Assembly: GCF_000019685.1 (NCBI RefSeq)
Contig: NC_011229.1
Span: 124,001-188,000, forward strand
Length of the DNA: 64,000 nt
DNA from: Borrelia duttonii Ly
GTDB lineage: Bacteria > Spirochaetota > Spirochaetia > Borreliales > Borreliaceae
Direction of reading: 5' to 3'
This document shows positions 47,380 to 56,774 of this stretch, one piece after another. The first letter of the stretch is position 1; every line of letters begins with the position of its first letter. The translations under genes were made by a program, and so were the position numbers. Under the pieces are notes generated by a model, which was not told where the DNA came from, ran no database searches, and saw only the letters and a program-made list of their open reading frames with translations.

Positions 47380-48966
47380 ATTACCTAAAGAATCAAATTT
47401 TTGAAAATCAATTAAATCACCTTTACTATCATATATCCATTTATAAATTGAAATACCCCCAATATTATCTCTCAATCTTAAATCTGGGCCATGATTTGTT
47501 TTCTTTGAAATTTTACCAAATTTATTATATTCATACTTATACATGCTAACACCATAAATATCATCTTGCAATTGACCTAAATTACCAAAATTTTTCTGAC
47601 TAATTAGTCGATTTTGTTTATCATACTCATAAGTATATTCAAAAACAGCATTTTCATCTGCAACTAAAGCTCCATTTTTAGAATAATTACTCTTCAATAT
47701 AACATTACCATTAATATCATACAAAAACTTGTACCTAAAAACACCTACAATATCACTTATAGGATTATCAAAATCTCCATAATGTTCCTGAGATTCAAGA
47801 AGTCCATCTTCATTATAAGCATATTTATAAATCATAACACCATTAGAATCACTAACTAAATTGAAATTTTTGTCAAAAAAAAGTCTCTCTATTAAATAAA
47901 ATTTATTATCATATTTATAACTATAAACCGCAATACCTTTAAAATTATCCATTATCTCATATTTTTCCTCATAACTAACAGGAACAGCACTATCATAATT
48001 CTTATTTATCTTATTACTATAATTTATTATTCTCTTTTCATTATTTTGTATATAAAAAATGGTTTTTCTCATGGCATAACCATTTTGACTAACGGTCAAA
48101 TTATTATTAGCATCATAATTATATTCTCTACAACAATAATCTTTTTCTTTTAAATTATAATCATACCTATATATTGCCACATTATTCTCATCAGGAGTTA
48201 AATTATTCTTAACATCATAATTTACAACTTCAATAAGATTACCACTTGAGTCATAACGATATGTCTTTACTGCAACAGAAAAAGGATTTGAGGACAAAGA
48301 AAAATCTTCATCTACGTATTCTTCTTTAACAATATTATGTGCACTATCATAAGTCAATTTAAAACCATAAATTCCATTTTTAGCCTTTATATTATAGTTA
48401 TTACCATCATAATATAAAACTGTTTTTGTACGATTAGAATTCTCATAAATAATTTTAGTATAATAAACATCATTTAAATCCTTAATCTGAAAACCAACCT
48501 CACTAAACCTATAAACATAAAAACTACCATCATCATTATAAACAAAATGATAATAAGCAACTCCATACTTATCTCTTATAATTTCATTAGACTTATTATA
48601 ATTAAAAATACTCTTGGGTTTACCATTTGATAAATATTCTATTTGTTCAACATAAACATCTTTCAAGTTTTTAGCAGCAAAGCCTCTATTTAAAAACAAT
48701 CTTCTCTCTATATCTTTAAAATGTTCTATTTTTATTTGATTTGTACCAAAAAAAGAAGGCATTAAAATACTAAGCTTTCCAATATAATCAACAACTATAA
48801 GTTTGCCATCATTATAAGTAAATCTATACCCATACTCCTCTTCAGCATCTTCCTTATTAATTTCATATTTTCCAATTATTTTATAATCAATATCATAATC
48901 AACAAATTTATAATAAATTTCTTCTGAAAAAAGAGTATAAGCTAAAAAAAACATTATCAAAAACAT
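47371..48966 (-). CDS. Exported protein built of tandem Tyr/Asp-rich repeats
   Basis: 531 residues. A signal peptide (MFLIMFFLAYTLFSEE) is followed by about 12-13 repeats of 30-40 residues. The repeat core reads approximately G-[VI]-x-x-Y-[KR]-Y-x-Y-[DN]-x-x-G-x-[LI], as in GVMIYKYAYNEDGLLE, GVSMYKYEYNKFGKIS and GGISIYKWIYDSKGDL. This resembles YD/RHS or MORN-like beta-strand repeats, but I cannot assign a family. The start at 48966 is 6 nt after AAGGA and removes a 30-residue extension that would overlap the divergent small gene. From memory this is BB0161. Confidence 0.75.
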   Translation of the reverse strand: MFLIMFFLAYTLFSEEIYYKFVDYDIDYKIIGKYEINKEDAEEEYGYRFTYNDGKLIVVDYIGKLSILMPSFFGTNQIKIEHFKDIERRLFLNRGFAAKNLKDVYVEQIEYLSNGKPKSIFNYNKSNEIIRDKYGVAYYHFVYNDDGSFYVYRFSEVGFQIKDLNDVYYTKIIYENSNRTKTVLYYDGNNYNIKAKNGIYGFKLTYDSAHNIVKEEYVDEDFSLSSNPFSVAVKTYRYDSSGNLIEVVNYDVKNNLTPDENNVAIYRYDYNLKEKDYCCREYNYDANNNLTVSQNGYAMRKTIFYIQNNEKRIINYSNKINKNYDSAVPVSYEEKYEIMDNFKGIAVYSYKYDNKFYLIERLFFDKNFNLVSDSNGVMIYKYAYNEDGLLESQEHYGDFDNPISDIVGVFRYKFLYDINGNVILKSNYSKNGALVADENAVFEYTYEYDKQNRLISQKNFGNLGQLQDDIYGVSMYKYEYNKFGKISKKTNHGPDLRLRDNIGGISIYKWIYDSKGDLIDFQKFDSLGNLI

Positions 48967-49039
48967 AACCATTCCTTGATAAATCAACCTTATTTTGATA
49001 GATTTATTATACAATAAACTAATACAATGAGGTGTTAAT

Positions 49040-49207
49040 ATGGCAAAAATTTCCAAAAATGCACAAAGAAGTGGTTCTAAAGAATTGTTAAGTAGATGGG
49101 GCGGAAAAATTATAATGAAATCTAAATTTGAAAATGGTAAAATAAAGCACTATGCAGAATGCCAAAATTCAAAAAATACGGCAAGAAGACCTAAAGATTT
49201 ATTTTAA
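49040..49207 (+). CDS. 55-residue basic protein, function unknown
   Basis: A short gene with a strong ribosome-binding site (GAGGTG, 5 nt before ATG). The product begins MAKISKNAQRSGSKELLSRW and ends TARRPKDLF; it is basic, without a membrane helix, and contains one Cys. It is divergent from the repeat-protein gene and ends 4 bp from the convergent gene at 49212. From memory a same-sized gene (BB0162) exists at this place in B. burgdorferi, which supports it as real. Function unknown; a nucleic-acid-binding role is conceivable from its charge. Confidence 0.75.
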   Translation: MAKISKNAQRSGSKELLSRWGGKIIMKSKFENGKIKHYAECQNSKNTARRPKDLF

Positions 49208-49211
49208 ATAA

Positions 49212-50969
49212 TCATTTTTTATTCAATTTATCTTCAAATTTTAACCAAGCTTCGTCCTGTTCACTTTTGCTATAAACCCTACCGGTTGTCTGTCCTTTGT
49301 TAGAGGTTCCTTTACCTTTTTTGGAATAGGAATTTCTAATCTGTTCTTTTATCTCCTCTCTTTGTTTGCGCCTCTTATCTAGCTGTCTTTTTACTCTTTC
49401 ATTTGGATCAAAAAGTCCCCCAACATGATTATTAACTATTACCTTAGAATTTAATCTAGATAAAGATTCTTTATAGCTTTGATATTTTCCAGTCAAAAAT
49501 AACACAATTTTCCTTAACAAGGATAAATCTTTATAAGCAAAATCTAAAATACTAGACAAATCAATTTTATAAATTTTATAAAGTGGTAAGAATGTATTAC
49601 TATTCTTAAAATATTTAGCGGCTTCATTTTTTATTATATCCTTAATTTGAGTCTGTATATTTTGAGTTTTAGAAACTCGCCTATAATGAGACACAATAAA
49701 ATCAAGAAATGCAACTTTATTTTTCAAGCAATAATCATTTAGATCATAATTAGCAACAAATTCAGATAACATCTTCTCAAGACCCTCTTCTGTAAAAATA
49801 ACAGAAGAATTTTTACCATTATTAAGCATCTTTGTAAATTCATTTCTCAATTTATCTTTAACATCAATTATAATTTGATCAAATTCTTTTAAAAAAATAG
49901 AATAAGCACATGGCTTATATAAATATATATCACTTCTAATACTAAATATTCTAGGCAAAGAACCCTTAATATTGGATTCAAAAAAGTATCCATTGGCTAT
50001 ATTAAAAAAATGTTCAGCATCAGATAATTCATCAGCATGCTCTTGAAGAATACTTTTAAATTCCTCTATATTAATAAATCCGGGTTTAAACTCTATTGCT
50101 TTTTCAATCGATTTCAAAGTTTCATCAATTTTAATATTTTCTAAATTTTTAATTTCTTCTAACTTTTTTTCATTAGTAATATAAATATTTAATACCTCTA
50201 AAAAGGTAAAATAATGTTTAGAAATATTAACACCTTTCTTATTTAAAATCTCCTCTTTATTTTCTAAAATACCCAAAAGAAGATTATAAGCAACTCCAAC
50301 CCCATTAACGCCCTCATCCAAAATTCGATCATACTCACTAATCTTCAAATTTCTAGCTCTAATAAAAACATCTTTAACTACTCTGTTAGAAGCAGTTCTA
50401 AATAAAATTCTTTTCATAAATTCAACAAAATACAATGTTTGTCTTGAAGGAATGATCAAAGAATCTAGTATCAATATCTTCTTTAATGAAGCACTTTCTT
50501 GAAAATATTTAAAATTAATATCTTCATTCTTAAGCACAACAAATTCTCTCTCAAAAGCTAACAAATTTCTATCTATATTCTTAATTGTAAGCAAAGTACT
50601 AAAAAATTCTATTCCCACATAATGTTTTAAAAACAAATCTTCAATAGCATAATAATAAAAATCACTACTATTTTCATCTGTTATTATTATTTTATCAGGT
50701 AACAATTCTCCATTAGATGTAATCTGATTAACAATAATTCCTCTCTTAACTTCATAAAGTTTACGAAATAAAAAATCCAATTCTCCCTTAAGAGAACGTA
50801 TTTTAACAGAATAATCTTCAACAAACTTAGAATAACCTATAACATTGTTTTTACATTCCAAAATAACTCGTAAAATCATTTTTTGCGTATCTGAAGAAAT
50901 TCCTATTTGAGAAATCAAAATATCCACTTCTTTATCATTTAGATAAAAAATTTCGGGCAACTTTTTCAT
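49212..50969 (-). CDS. Large conserved cytoplasmic protein, function unknown
   Basis: 585 residues, largely helical, without signal peptide or membrane helix. The C terminus is very basic and disordered in character (KRQLDKRRKQREEIKEQI, then a Lys/Gly/Ser/Thr-rich stretch and DEAWLKFEDKLNKK). I recognise no domain. AGGA lies 7 nt before the ATG. It precedes nothing on its strand except the convergent 55-residue gene, and follows the exchanger gene by 75 bp. Confidence 0.75.
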   Translation of the reverse strand: MKKLPEIFYLNDKEVDILISQIGISSDTQKMILRVILECKNNVIGYSKFVEDYSVKIRSLKGELDFLFRKLYEVKRGIIVNQITSNGELLPDKIIITDENSSDFYYYAIEDLFLKHYVGIEFFSTLLTIKNIDRNLLAFEREFVVLKNEDINFKYFQESASLKKILILDSLIIPSRQTLYFVEFMKRILFRTASNRVVKDVFIRARNLKISEYDRILDEGVNGVGVAYNLLLGILENKEEILNKKGVNISKHYFTFLEVLNIYITNEKKLEEIKNLENIKIDETLKSIEKAIEFKPGFINIEEFKSILQEHADELSDAEHFFNIANGYFFESNIKGSLPRIFSIRSDIYLYKPCAYSIFLKEFDQIIIDVKDKLRNEFTKMLNNGKNSSVIFTEEGLEKMLSEFVANYDLNDYCLKNKVAFLDFIVSHYRRVSKTQNIQTQIKDIIKNEAAKYFKNSNTFLPLYKIYKIDLSSILDFAYKDLSLLRKIVLFLTGKYQSYKESLSRLNSKVIVNNHVGGLFDPNERVKRQLDKRRKQREEIKEQIRNSYSKKGKGTSNKGQTTGRVYSKSEQDEAWLKFEDKLNKK

Positions 50970-51044
50970 CTTATATTCCTAATCTCCTAATATAAAAAAC
51001 AATAAAACATAATTCATAATAACACATTGATAAATTTAATAAAA

Positions 51045-52022
51045 TTAATAAACACCAAATAAATACACATTATATAAAATATACAAAAACAAAAAAATAA
51101 TAGAAGGACCCCTATCAAAAACCCCTTTGACTTTAACTACCAATAACAAAATCAAAGATATAACAAACATAATACCAAAATCAACAAAATAAATATCACT
51201 CATCAGTACTGGACTTATAAAACTACTACTAGACAAAATAAATCCAATATTAAATATGTTACTGCCAATAATATTACCCAGCGCAATATCTGATTCTTTT
51301 TTAATTATTGCAAAAAGTGAAACAACAAGCTCTGGTATACTGGTTCCAAAAGCAACAAAAATAATTCCAATAACTTTCTCACTAATATGAAAAATATTAT
51401 GTGCAATATATATTGAATTATCTATTAATAACTTCGAACCTAAATATAAAAAATAAACACTTAAAAATAAAAACATAATATTTAAAAATAAAAATTTAAA
51501 TCCATAATCACAATTAAGATTATCTAAATCCCGCTCAACAACATTATATTTTTTTTCTTTCCTATAAAATAAAAATAAATAAGATACAAATACAAATAAA
51601 ATTATCAACGAACTGGTCTTATGATAAGGCACTTTAAAAAAAGAAAGAGAACTAAAATCAAAAGAAAGTAACAATAAAAGAAACATCAATAAAAATAACA
51701 TCATAAAAGAAAACTTAAGTCTCTTAAAATCTGTTTTTATTTTTAAAAAACAACCTGTTAAAGAAAGTGCAAGTAATATATTGATAATATTACTACCAAT
51801 AATATTAGAAACAATAATTTCATTTTTTTGCTTAAACGATGCTATCAAACTTGTAAAAAGCTCTGGAGCACTTGTTGATAGAGAGACTATTATAACACCT
51901 ATTAAAAGATTGGGAACTTTAAAATAAGTAGCAATATTAACAGAACTCTTTAAAAGATAATTACCACCAAGATATAATAAAAATATACCTAACATCAAAC
52001 AAAAAAAATAAATATAAGCCAC
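51045..52022 (-). CDS. Calcium/sodium (cation) exchanger, CaCA family
   Basis: 325 residues with ten membrane segments in two homologous halves. The alpha repeats are STSAPELFTSL...IVSNIIGSNIINI (first half) and GTSIPELVVSL...ALGNIIGSNIFNI (second half), carrying the two acidic ion ligands. YrbG-type proteins exchange Ca2+ for Na+ or H+. The start is GTG at 52022, 6 nt after AGGAG; the ATG two bases upstream is out of frame. Confidence 0.9.
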   Translation of the reverse strand: MAYIYFFCLMLGIFLLYLGGNYLLKSSVNIATYFKVPNLLIGVIIVSLSTSAPELFTSLIASFKQKNEIIVSNIIGSNIINILLALSLTGCFLKIKTDFKRLKFSFMMLFLLMFLLLLLSFDFSSLSFFKVPYHKTSSLIILFVFVSYLFLFYRKEKKYNVVERDLDNLNCDYGFKFLFLNIMFLFLSVYFLYLGSKLLIDNSIYIAHNIFHISEKVIGIIFVAFGTSIPELVVSLFAIIKKESDIALGNIIGSNIFNIGFILSSSSFISPVLMSDIYFVDFGIMFVISLILLLVVKVKGVFDRGPSIIFLFLYILYNVYLFGVY

Positions 52023-52046
52023 ATAAATCTCCTAGTAAAAATTATA

Positions 52047-53897
52047 TTAAGAAAAACCCAAAAATTTGTTTAAATTAGTCTTAACCATATAATAAATATT
52101 AGATGCATTCCACAAGCTAAAACCATTTCCCAAAGACTCTTTGACACCTTGTAATTGATTAAAAAAATATTGAAGATAAACCTCTTCACTCACAATACGT
52201 TCTGAACCAAGCAAAAAAGCCTGAACGTAAGGTCTAATTATAACTTTACCCGAGGAAAACACAAACGCCCTATTACTCCCTTCTTTATAAATTTTATAAG
52301 CCCTGGTAGTATAATATAAATCATTCTTCAAAAAATCATTAGTATAATGTGAAGGATAAAACATGGGAGAAATAACATCAACATAATCTGATATCATAGA
52401 AATATTTTGACCAATACTATTAGTAACAAACCATCCATTATTGCCGTAAATGTCAATAGAAATAGGAATAGAAATTTTTTCCCTAGCCAAAATTAAAAAA
52501 GATTCAAGGGCATCAATTGCCCTCATTTCATACTTATTAAATCTTGAAGCTATAAGAGATACAGGTCCATCTGTTGGGAATCTAATATAATCAAACTGAA
52601 TCTCATCAACTCCAAGCAACTGAATTTCTTTTGCAATATCTAAATTATAATCCCAAGTATTTTTTGAAAAAAGATCTACCCAATGTTCTTTTTGTATCAA
52701 CTTAAAAGAATTACCATTCATGACTTTTACAACATTACCCCAAGGACGATTGGTTTTTTTATTCCAAAGAGCATACTCACAATTATTATATAAATAAAAT
52801 TTTGAATCTTTAAATACAACAACACGAGCAATAACATATATTCCCAATTCTTTTGCCTTTTTTAAAATATAAGGAACATCTATTAATTTTTTAACTGCAT
52901 TCATTTTATTAGGCAATTCTAGCTGACTTGCATAAGTTAAGATACCACTATCATTTTTAAAATCAATAATAACAGAATTCATACCTAATTTTTTAATAAA
53001 CTCAAATCTCTCATCAACAGCTGTTTTATTTCGAAGAGTATAAGCTGTCAAATAAATTGAACCCCTATTAGACGCAAGATTAAGTCTCTTTGATTTTTGA
53101 AAATAATTACTTTCATAAATAGAAAATTGACTATCAAAGATCCACTTTCCATCAACATATAAATAAAAATGATTATCATAAGTTCCAACCAAAAGTTTTT
53201 CTAGCTTTTCATCAGATAAATCAATAATACGAACTATCTGTTTTTTAAATGGAAAATCTAATTTCTTAATAACCCCTGAAACTATATTAATTAAAATAAT
53301 ATCTCCATAAATTCCATAAGAACAATACAACTCACTCCCACTATTTTTTGAAAATTCTAGCGAACTAATAATATCATAATAACCAGCACCCAAATATGTC
53401 TTAGAAATTAGAGAATTTAAGCTTTTAAAATCTAAATTATTATTAATACTGATATAAAGTCCGCTGTTAGAAGTCCCAACAGCAACACGTTTATATTCTC
53501 CTCGAGACAATGCACTTGATGTAATATAAGAATTTTTATTAAATTTTCCAGTATCAACTAATTTTATAAAATTTTTAAAATAATTATGAGAAACATAAAC
53601 AGCATCACTTGTTGTTAAAAGAGAATTTGAAGAATAAAAATCTTCATAAATAGAAGTTATCCTTTTGGATACAGGATTTTTAAATGGGTATATCCATCTA
53701 GTCTCTATTCCCTTAGTTTCAATTTTAAATATCCCATTATTGCGCTTTTTATATAAAGCACCCTTATGAACAAAAAAGAAATCACCATTTTTAAAATACC
53801 TGTTCCCATTTAATGAATGTAAACGAAAACATAAAAAAAAATAAGAAAATAATAAAAAAATTACATAGAAAAACATTAAGCATGTATTAAGTCTCAT
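52047..53897 (-). CDS. Putative glycoside hydrolase (DUF4015/GHL10-like) with an N-terminal strand-rich domain
   Basis: 616 residues. One N-terminal membrane anchor or signal (~7-26). Residues ~30-280 are strand-rich with repeated short units (AVYVSHNYFKNFIKLVDTGK, VAVGTSNSGLYISIN, LLVGTYDNHFYLYVDGKW), suggesting a propeller-like domain. From ~300 on it is a TIM barrel of the putative glycoside hydrolase family: LGMNSVIIDFKNDSG, KAKELGIYVIARVVVFKD, LLGVDEIQFDYIRFPTDG and SMISDYVDVISPMFYPSHY. The EIQFDYIRFP motif is typical. The sugar polymer attacked is unknown; peptidoglycan is a reasonable guess. ATG 53897 chosen. Confidence 0.78.
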   Translation of the reverse strand: MRLNTCLMFFYVIFLLFSYFFLCFRLHSLNGNRYFKNGDFFFVHKGALYKKRNNGIFKIETKGIETRWIYPFKNPVSKRITSIYEDFYSSNSLLTTSDAVYVSHNYFKNFIKLVDTGKFNKNSYITSSALSRGEYKRVAVGTSNSGLYISINNNLDFKSLNSLISKTYLGAGYYDIISSLEFSKNSGSELYCSYGIYGDIILINIVSGVIKKLDFPFKKQIVRIIDLSDEKLEKLLVGTYDNHFYLYVDGKWIFDSQFSIYESNYFQKSKRLNLASNRGSIYLTAYTLRNKTAVDERFEFIKKLGMNSVIIDFKNDSGILTYASQLELPNKMNAVKKLIDVPYILKKAKELGIYVIARVVVFKDSKFYLYNNCEYALWNKKTNRPWGNVVKVMNGNSFKLIQKEHWVDLFSKNTWDYNLDIAKEIQLLGVDEIQFDYIRFPTDGPVSLIASRFNKYEMRAIDALESFLILAREKISIPISIDIYGNNGWFVTNSIGQNISMISDYVDVISPMFYPSHYTNDFLKNDLYYTTRAYKIYKEGSNRAFVFSSGKVIIRPYVQAFLLGSERIVSEEVYLQYFFNQLQGVKESLGNGFSLWNASNIYYMVKTNLNKFLGFS

Positions 53898-53971
53898 ATA
53901 AACAACATCCAACCTTTTTTAAAATAGATTTAAAAACAAATATTATTTTAACAAATAATTAAAATTACTAC

Positions 53972-55456
53972 TTAAATTCTTCCATAAAGTTTTGTAATAT
54001 TACTTATTTTTTTACTTAAATCGGTACTTAAATCAGAACTCAAGATCCTAAAATCATTAAGCATTGACCCAGACACATTTTTATGATCAACCACATGATC
54101 AAGATAATCTTCCATTGAAACTATTACATTATCTGCAACACTAGACATTGCACCTCGTATCATATCCCAAACAACAAAATCTTCATTAGTATTAAAATAA
54201 TTAAAAATGTACTCTCTATGCTCATCATCGACAGAATTAATAAACTGACGAATAGTATTACTCTCATTAGTACTTGTATAGACAACACAATTCTTTATAT
54301 AGTTATGTGGCAAACACAAATTTTTTGAATCAAAATCAAATGCAAACTGCATAATTCTAGTTTCTGGAAAATTAAAATAATCTCTTAATCTAAAAGCATC
54401 ACCACGATCTTCTAAAAGGTCTTCAACCCAAATTTCTAAATCATTAATTTTACTTAAAACATTTCTAAAAAAATCTTTACCTGGACATTTGACCCACTGC
54501 CCACTACTACTATAAACTGAAAATTCTCGCTCAGAAATTTCCCAAGTAGATACAAATCCTCTAAAATAATCAAATTTAATAATATCTACATATTTATGCA
54601 TAAAACCAATACGATTAATCCACCACACATAATCATCTTTCCTTAAGGCTTTCCAATTATAAGCTGCATTACCCCAAAGATATTTTTTATAAGACAAATT
54701 ACCAGAAGGCATACCTGTTACTTTATCTTTACTTGCATCAAATTTCAATTTAAAATATTTTTGATGTGCCCAAACATCAGCAGAATCATAAAACATAAAA
54801 ATAGGCATATCACTTATTATTTTAATCCCAACATTACTTGCATATCTTTTTAAGGCTTTAAATTGTGAAAAAAAGAAATATTGCAATACTTGTTGAATAT
54901 TGATCTCAACATTAAGAGTTTCTCTAAGTCGCATTAAAGCTTTTGGATCTCTTTTTAAGATTTCTTTACTAAATAAAAGATTAAAGGTCTGTGGATCTTG
55001 GAACCTGCAATAATATTCCCTAAAAGCAACAAAACTTGAAAAATCTAAAAGCCAATAAGCAGCAGATTTTTTAAATTTTTCAAATGCATACATCTCATCA
55101 ATTGTCGCCCTATGCAAAAAATTCAAAGCTGCATCTCTTAAAATAATATTCTTGGTTTTCAATTTATCATAATCAATACATCTATCTTCCAAACATCCAA
55201 AAATACCTAAATCTACATCGATAAATCTATCAATAGCATTTAAATCAATATAACTTATATTACCAGCAAATGCAGAATAACTTAAATAAGGAACCCCTGA
55301 ACAATTAGGAAGTGAATACAACAATATTTGCCAATAACTTTGCGACGAACTAGCAAGAAAATCTATAAATTCATATGCTCCCTTCCCCAAATCACCAATA
55401 CCATACTGAGACGGTAAAGAACTAATACTTAGCAAAATTCCACTTTTTCTTTTCAT
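53972..55456 (-). CDS. malQ: 4-alpha-glucanotransferase (amylomaltase), GH77
   Basis: 494 residues. It transfers maltosyl units between alpha-1,4 glucans. The nucleophile is Asp296 in IKFDYFRGF (usually RIDHFRG) and the acid/base Glu345 in IWVEDL. The third acid, in the usual THDND motif, is replaced: STNESNT puts Glu398 (codon 54263-54265) where Asp is expected and Asn where His is expected. Unusual active-site surroundings have been reported for the B. burgdorferi enzyme, with the catalytic triad kept; the Asp to Glu change here would go further. AGGTAT precedes the ATG. Confidence 0.9.
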   Translation of the reverse strand: MKRKSGILLSISSLPSQYGIGDLGKGAYEFIDFLASSSQSYWQILLYSLPNCSGVPYLSYSAFAGNISYIDLNAIDRFIDVDLGIFGCLEDRCIDYDKLKTKNIILRDAALNFLHRATIDEMYAFEKFKKSAAYWLLDFSSFVAFREYYCRFQDPQTFNLLFSKEILKRDPKALMRLRETLNVEINIQQVLQYFFFSQFKALKRYASNVGIKIISDMPIFMFYDSADVWAHQKYFKLKFDASKDKVTGMPSGNLSYKKYLWGNAAYNWKALRKDDYVWWINRIGFMHKYVDIIKFDYFRGFVSTWEISEREFSVYSSSGQWVKCPGKDFFRNVLSKINDLEIWVEDLLEDRGDAFRLRDYFNFPETRIMQFAFDFDSKNLCLPHNYIKNCVVYTSTNESNTIRQFINSVDDEHREYIFNYFNTNEDFVVWDMIRGAMSSVADNVIVSMEDYLDHVVDHKNVSGSMLNDFRILSSDLSTDLSKKISNITKLYGRI

Positions 55457-55520
55457 TTCTTATACCTCAAAACAATAGATCATTTAATTAAAAAGTTAAA
55501 ACAACTATATGCATACTATC

Positions 55521-55526
55521 ATTATA
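55521..55526 (-). promoter_or_regulatory. Probable -10 box of malQ
   Basis: Perfect TATAAT on the minus strand, ~65 nt before malQ. TTGTGT lies 15 bp upstream as a possible -35. Confidence 0.4.
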
Positions 55527-55597
55527 ACTAAAACACAAAACACACAAAGCATTATTAAAAAGATTTAATGAAAGATTAAAAAACATAATCTAAACTA

Positions 55598-55606
55598 TGA
55601 TATAAT
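55598..55606 (+). promoter_or_regulatory. Extended -10 promoter giving a leaderless mRNA for the OmpA-domain gene
   Basis: TGATATAAT: TGn element and perfect -10, followed by exactly seven bases and then ATG (55614). The transcript should begin at the start codon. No Shine-Dalgarno sequence exists. Confidence 0.6.
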
Positions 55607-55613
55607 TCGTTAA

Positions 55614-56771
55614 ATGAATATTAAGACCATAACATTACTATTTTTAATCAAAACTATAACATTTTCCTATGAAATATTAGAATTTAAATACACCAAAGGC
55701 ACTAAATTTAGAATAGAAACCACAGATCAGCAAAAAATTTATCTAAATGGCATATTTAACTCCGAAACAAAAACAAACATTCAAGTATCAAGTGAAATAA
55801 AAGATATAAAAAATCATTTTGCAAATATAAAATCTTATTTCAGAGTACTCGAAAGAAATGATGAGAGCGATGTTTACTTACTAAAAGAAGAACTTGAAGG
55901 AAATTTTAGCATAAACAAACAGGGTGAATACAAAATTAATCATAATCAAAAAAGACCTTCTGTTAGAGGTATTCCACAATTTCCAAAAACACCTATAAGA
56001 GTAAATGAAACATGGACATATCCAGCAGAAGAATACATACAAGCATCTGAAATTGTAAAAGGAATAAAAGATTTTATTACAAAATTCAATGTAAATTATA
56101 CATATAAAGGCAAAGAAAAAATAGATGGAAAATATTACGATATAATTTATTCAAATTATGAATCTAAATATAATGTAAAAAACATATTATTCTCTCAAAA
56201 AGTCAACCAAAAAATATACTTTGATTCAAAATTGGGAAATATACATAAATATCATGACACATATGAATTTCAAATGAAAAACGGAAACAATAATATCAAA
56301 ATGATTGGAACCTCATCTGGAAAAATAATCTCCATTGAATTACCAAATGATAACACAATAGAGAATGAAATTAAGGAATATATTAAAAGAGAACAAATAG
56401 ATTCTATAGAAATAGAAAAAAATAAAAATGGCATTAAATTAAGCTTAGACATTGAATTCTATCCTGATTCATTTCAAATCATTAGAAAAGAACATAATAA
56501 ATTAAAACACATAGCCAATTTACTAGAAAAATTTCAAGACAATAACATTCTAATAGAGGGACACACAGCAAAGTTTGGAACAGAACAAGAAATGCAAGAA
56601 TTGTCTGAAAAAAGAGCTCATACAATCGGAAACTATTTATTAAAAATGAAAGTAAAGAACAAAAACCAAATATTTTTTAAAGGATGGGGTGCTAAAAAAC
56701 CTAAGTATGTAAGCTCATCTCCTTTAGCATCAAAAAATCGAAGAGTAGAAATTACAATTCTAAACAATTAA
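55614..56771 (+). CDS. OmpA-domain outer-envelope protein (TpN50-like)
   Basis: 385 residues. A signal peptide (MNIKTITLLFLIKTITFS) precedes a beta-rich region (~25-260). Residues ~285-385 form an OmpA-like peptidoglycan-binding domain: FYPDSFQIIRKEHNKLKHIA, ILIEGHTAKFGTEQE, LSEKRAHTIGNYLL and ASKNRRVEITIL. The Asp normally found in the GHTD motif is changed to Ala (GHTAKFG), but the Arg of NRRVE is kept. Such proteins tie the envelope to peptidoglycan. From memory it matches the TpN50 homologue BB0167. It is divergent from malQ and starts without a ribosome-binding site. Confidence 0.87.
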   Translation: MNIKTITLLFLIKTITFSYEILEFKYTKGTKFRIETTDQQKIYLNGIFNSETKTNIQVSSEIKDIKNHFANIKSYFRVLERNDESDVYLLKEELEGNFSINKQGEYKINHNQKRPSVRGIPQFPKTPIRVNETWTYPAEEYIQASEIVKGIKDFITKFNVNYTYKGKEKIDGKYYDIIYSNYESKYNVKNILFSQKVNQKIYFDSKLGNIHKYHDTYEFQMKNGNNNIKMIGTSSGKIISIELPNDNTIENEIKEYIKREQIDSIEIEKNKNGIKLSLDIEFYPDSFQIIRKEHNKLKHIANLLEKFQDNNILIEGHTAKFGTEQEMQELSEKRAHTIGNYLLKMKVKNKNQIFFKGWGAKKPKYVSSSPLASKNRRVEITILNN

Positions 56772-56774
56772 ATA

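Noticed and set aside
49040-49207. Type I toxin interpretation of the 55-residue gene
   Set aside because: The product is basic and not hydrophobic, and there is no sign of an antisense RNA promoter opposite it.
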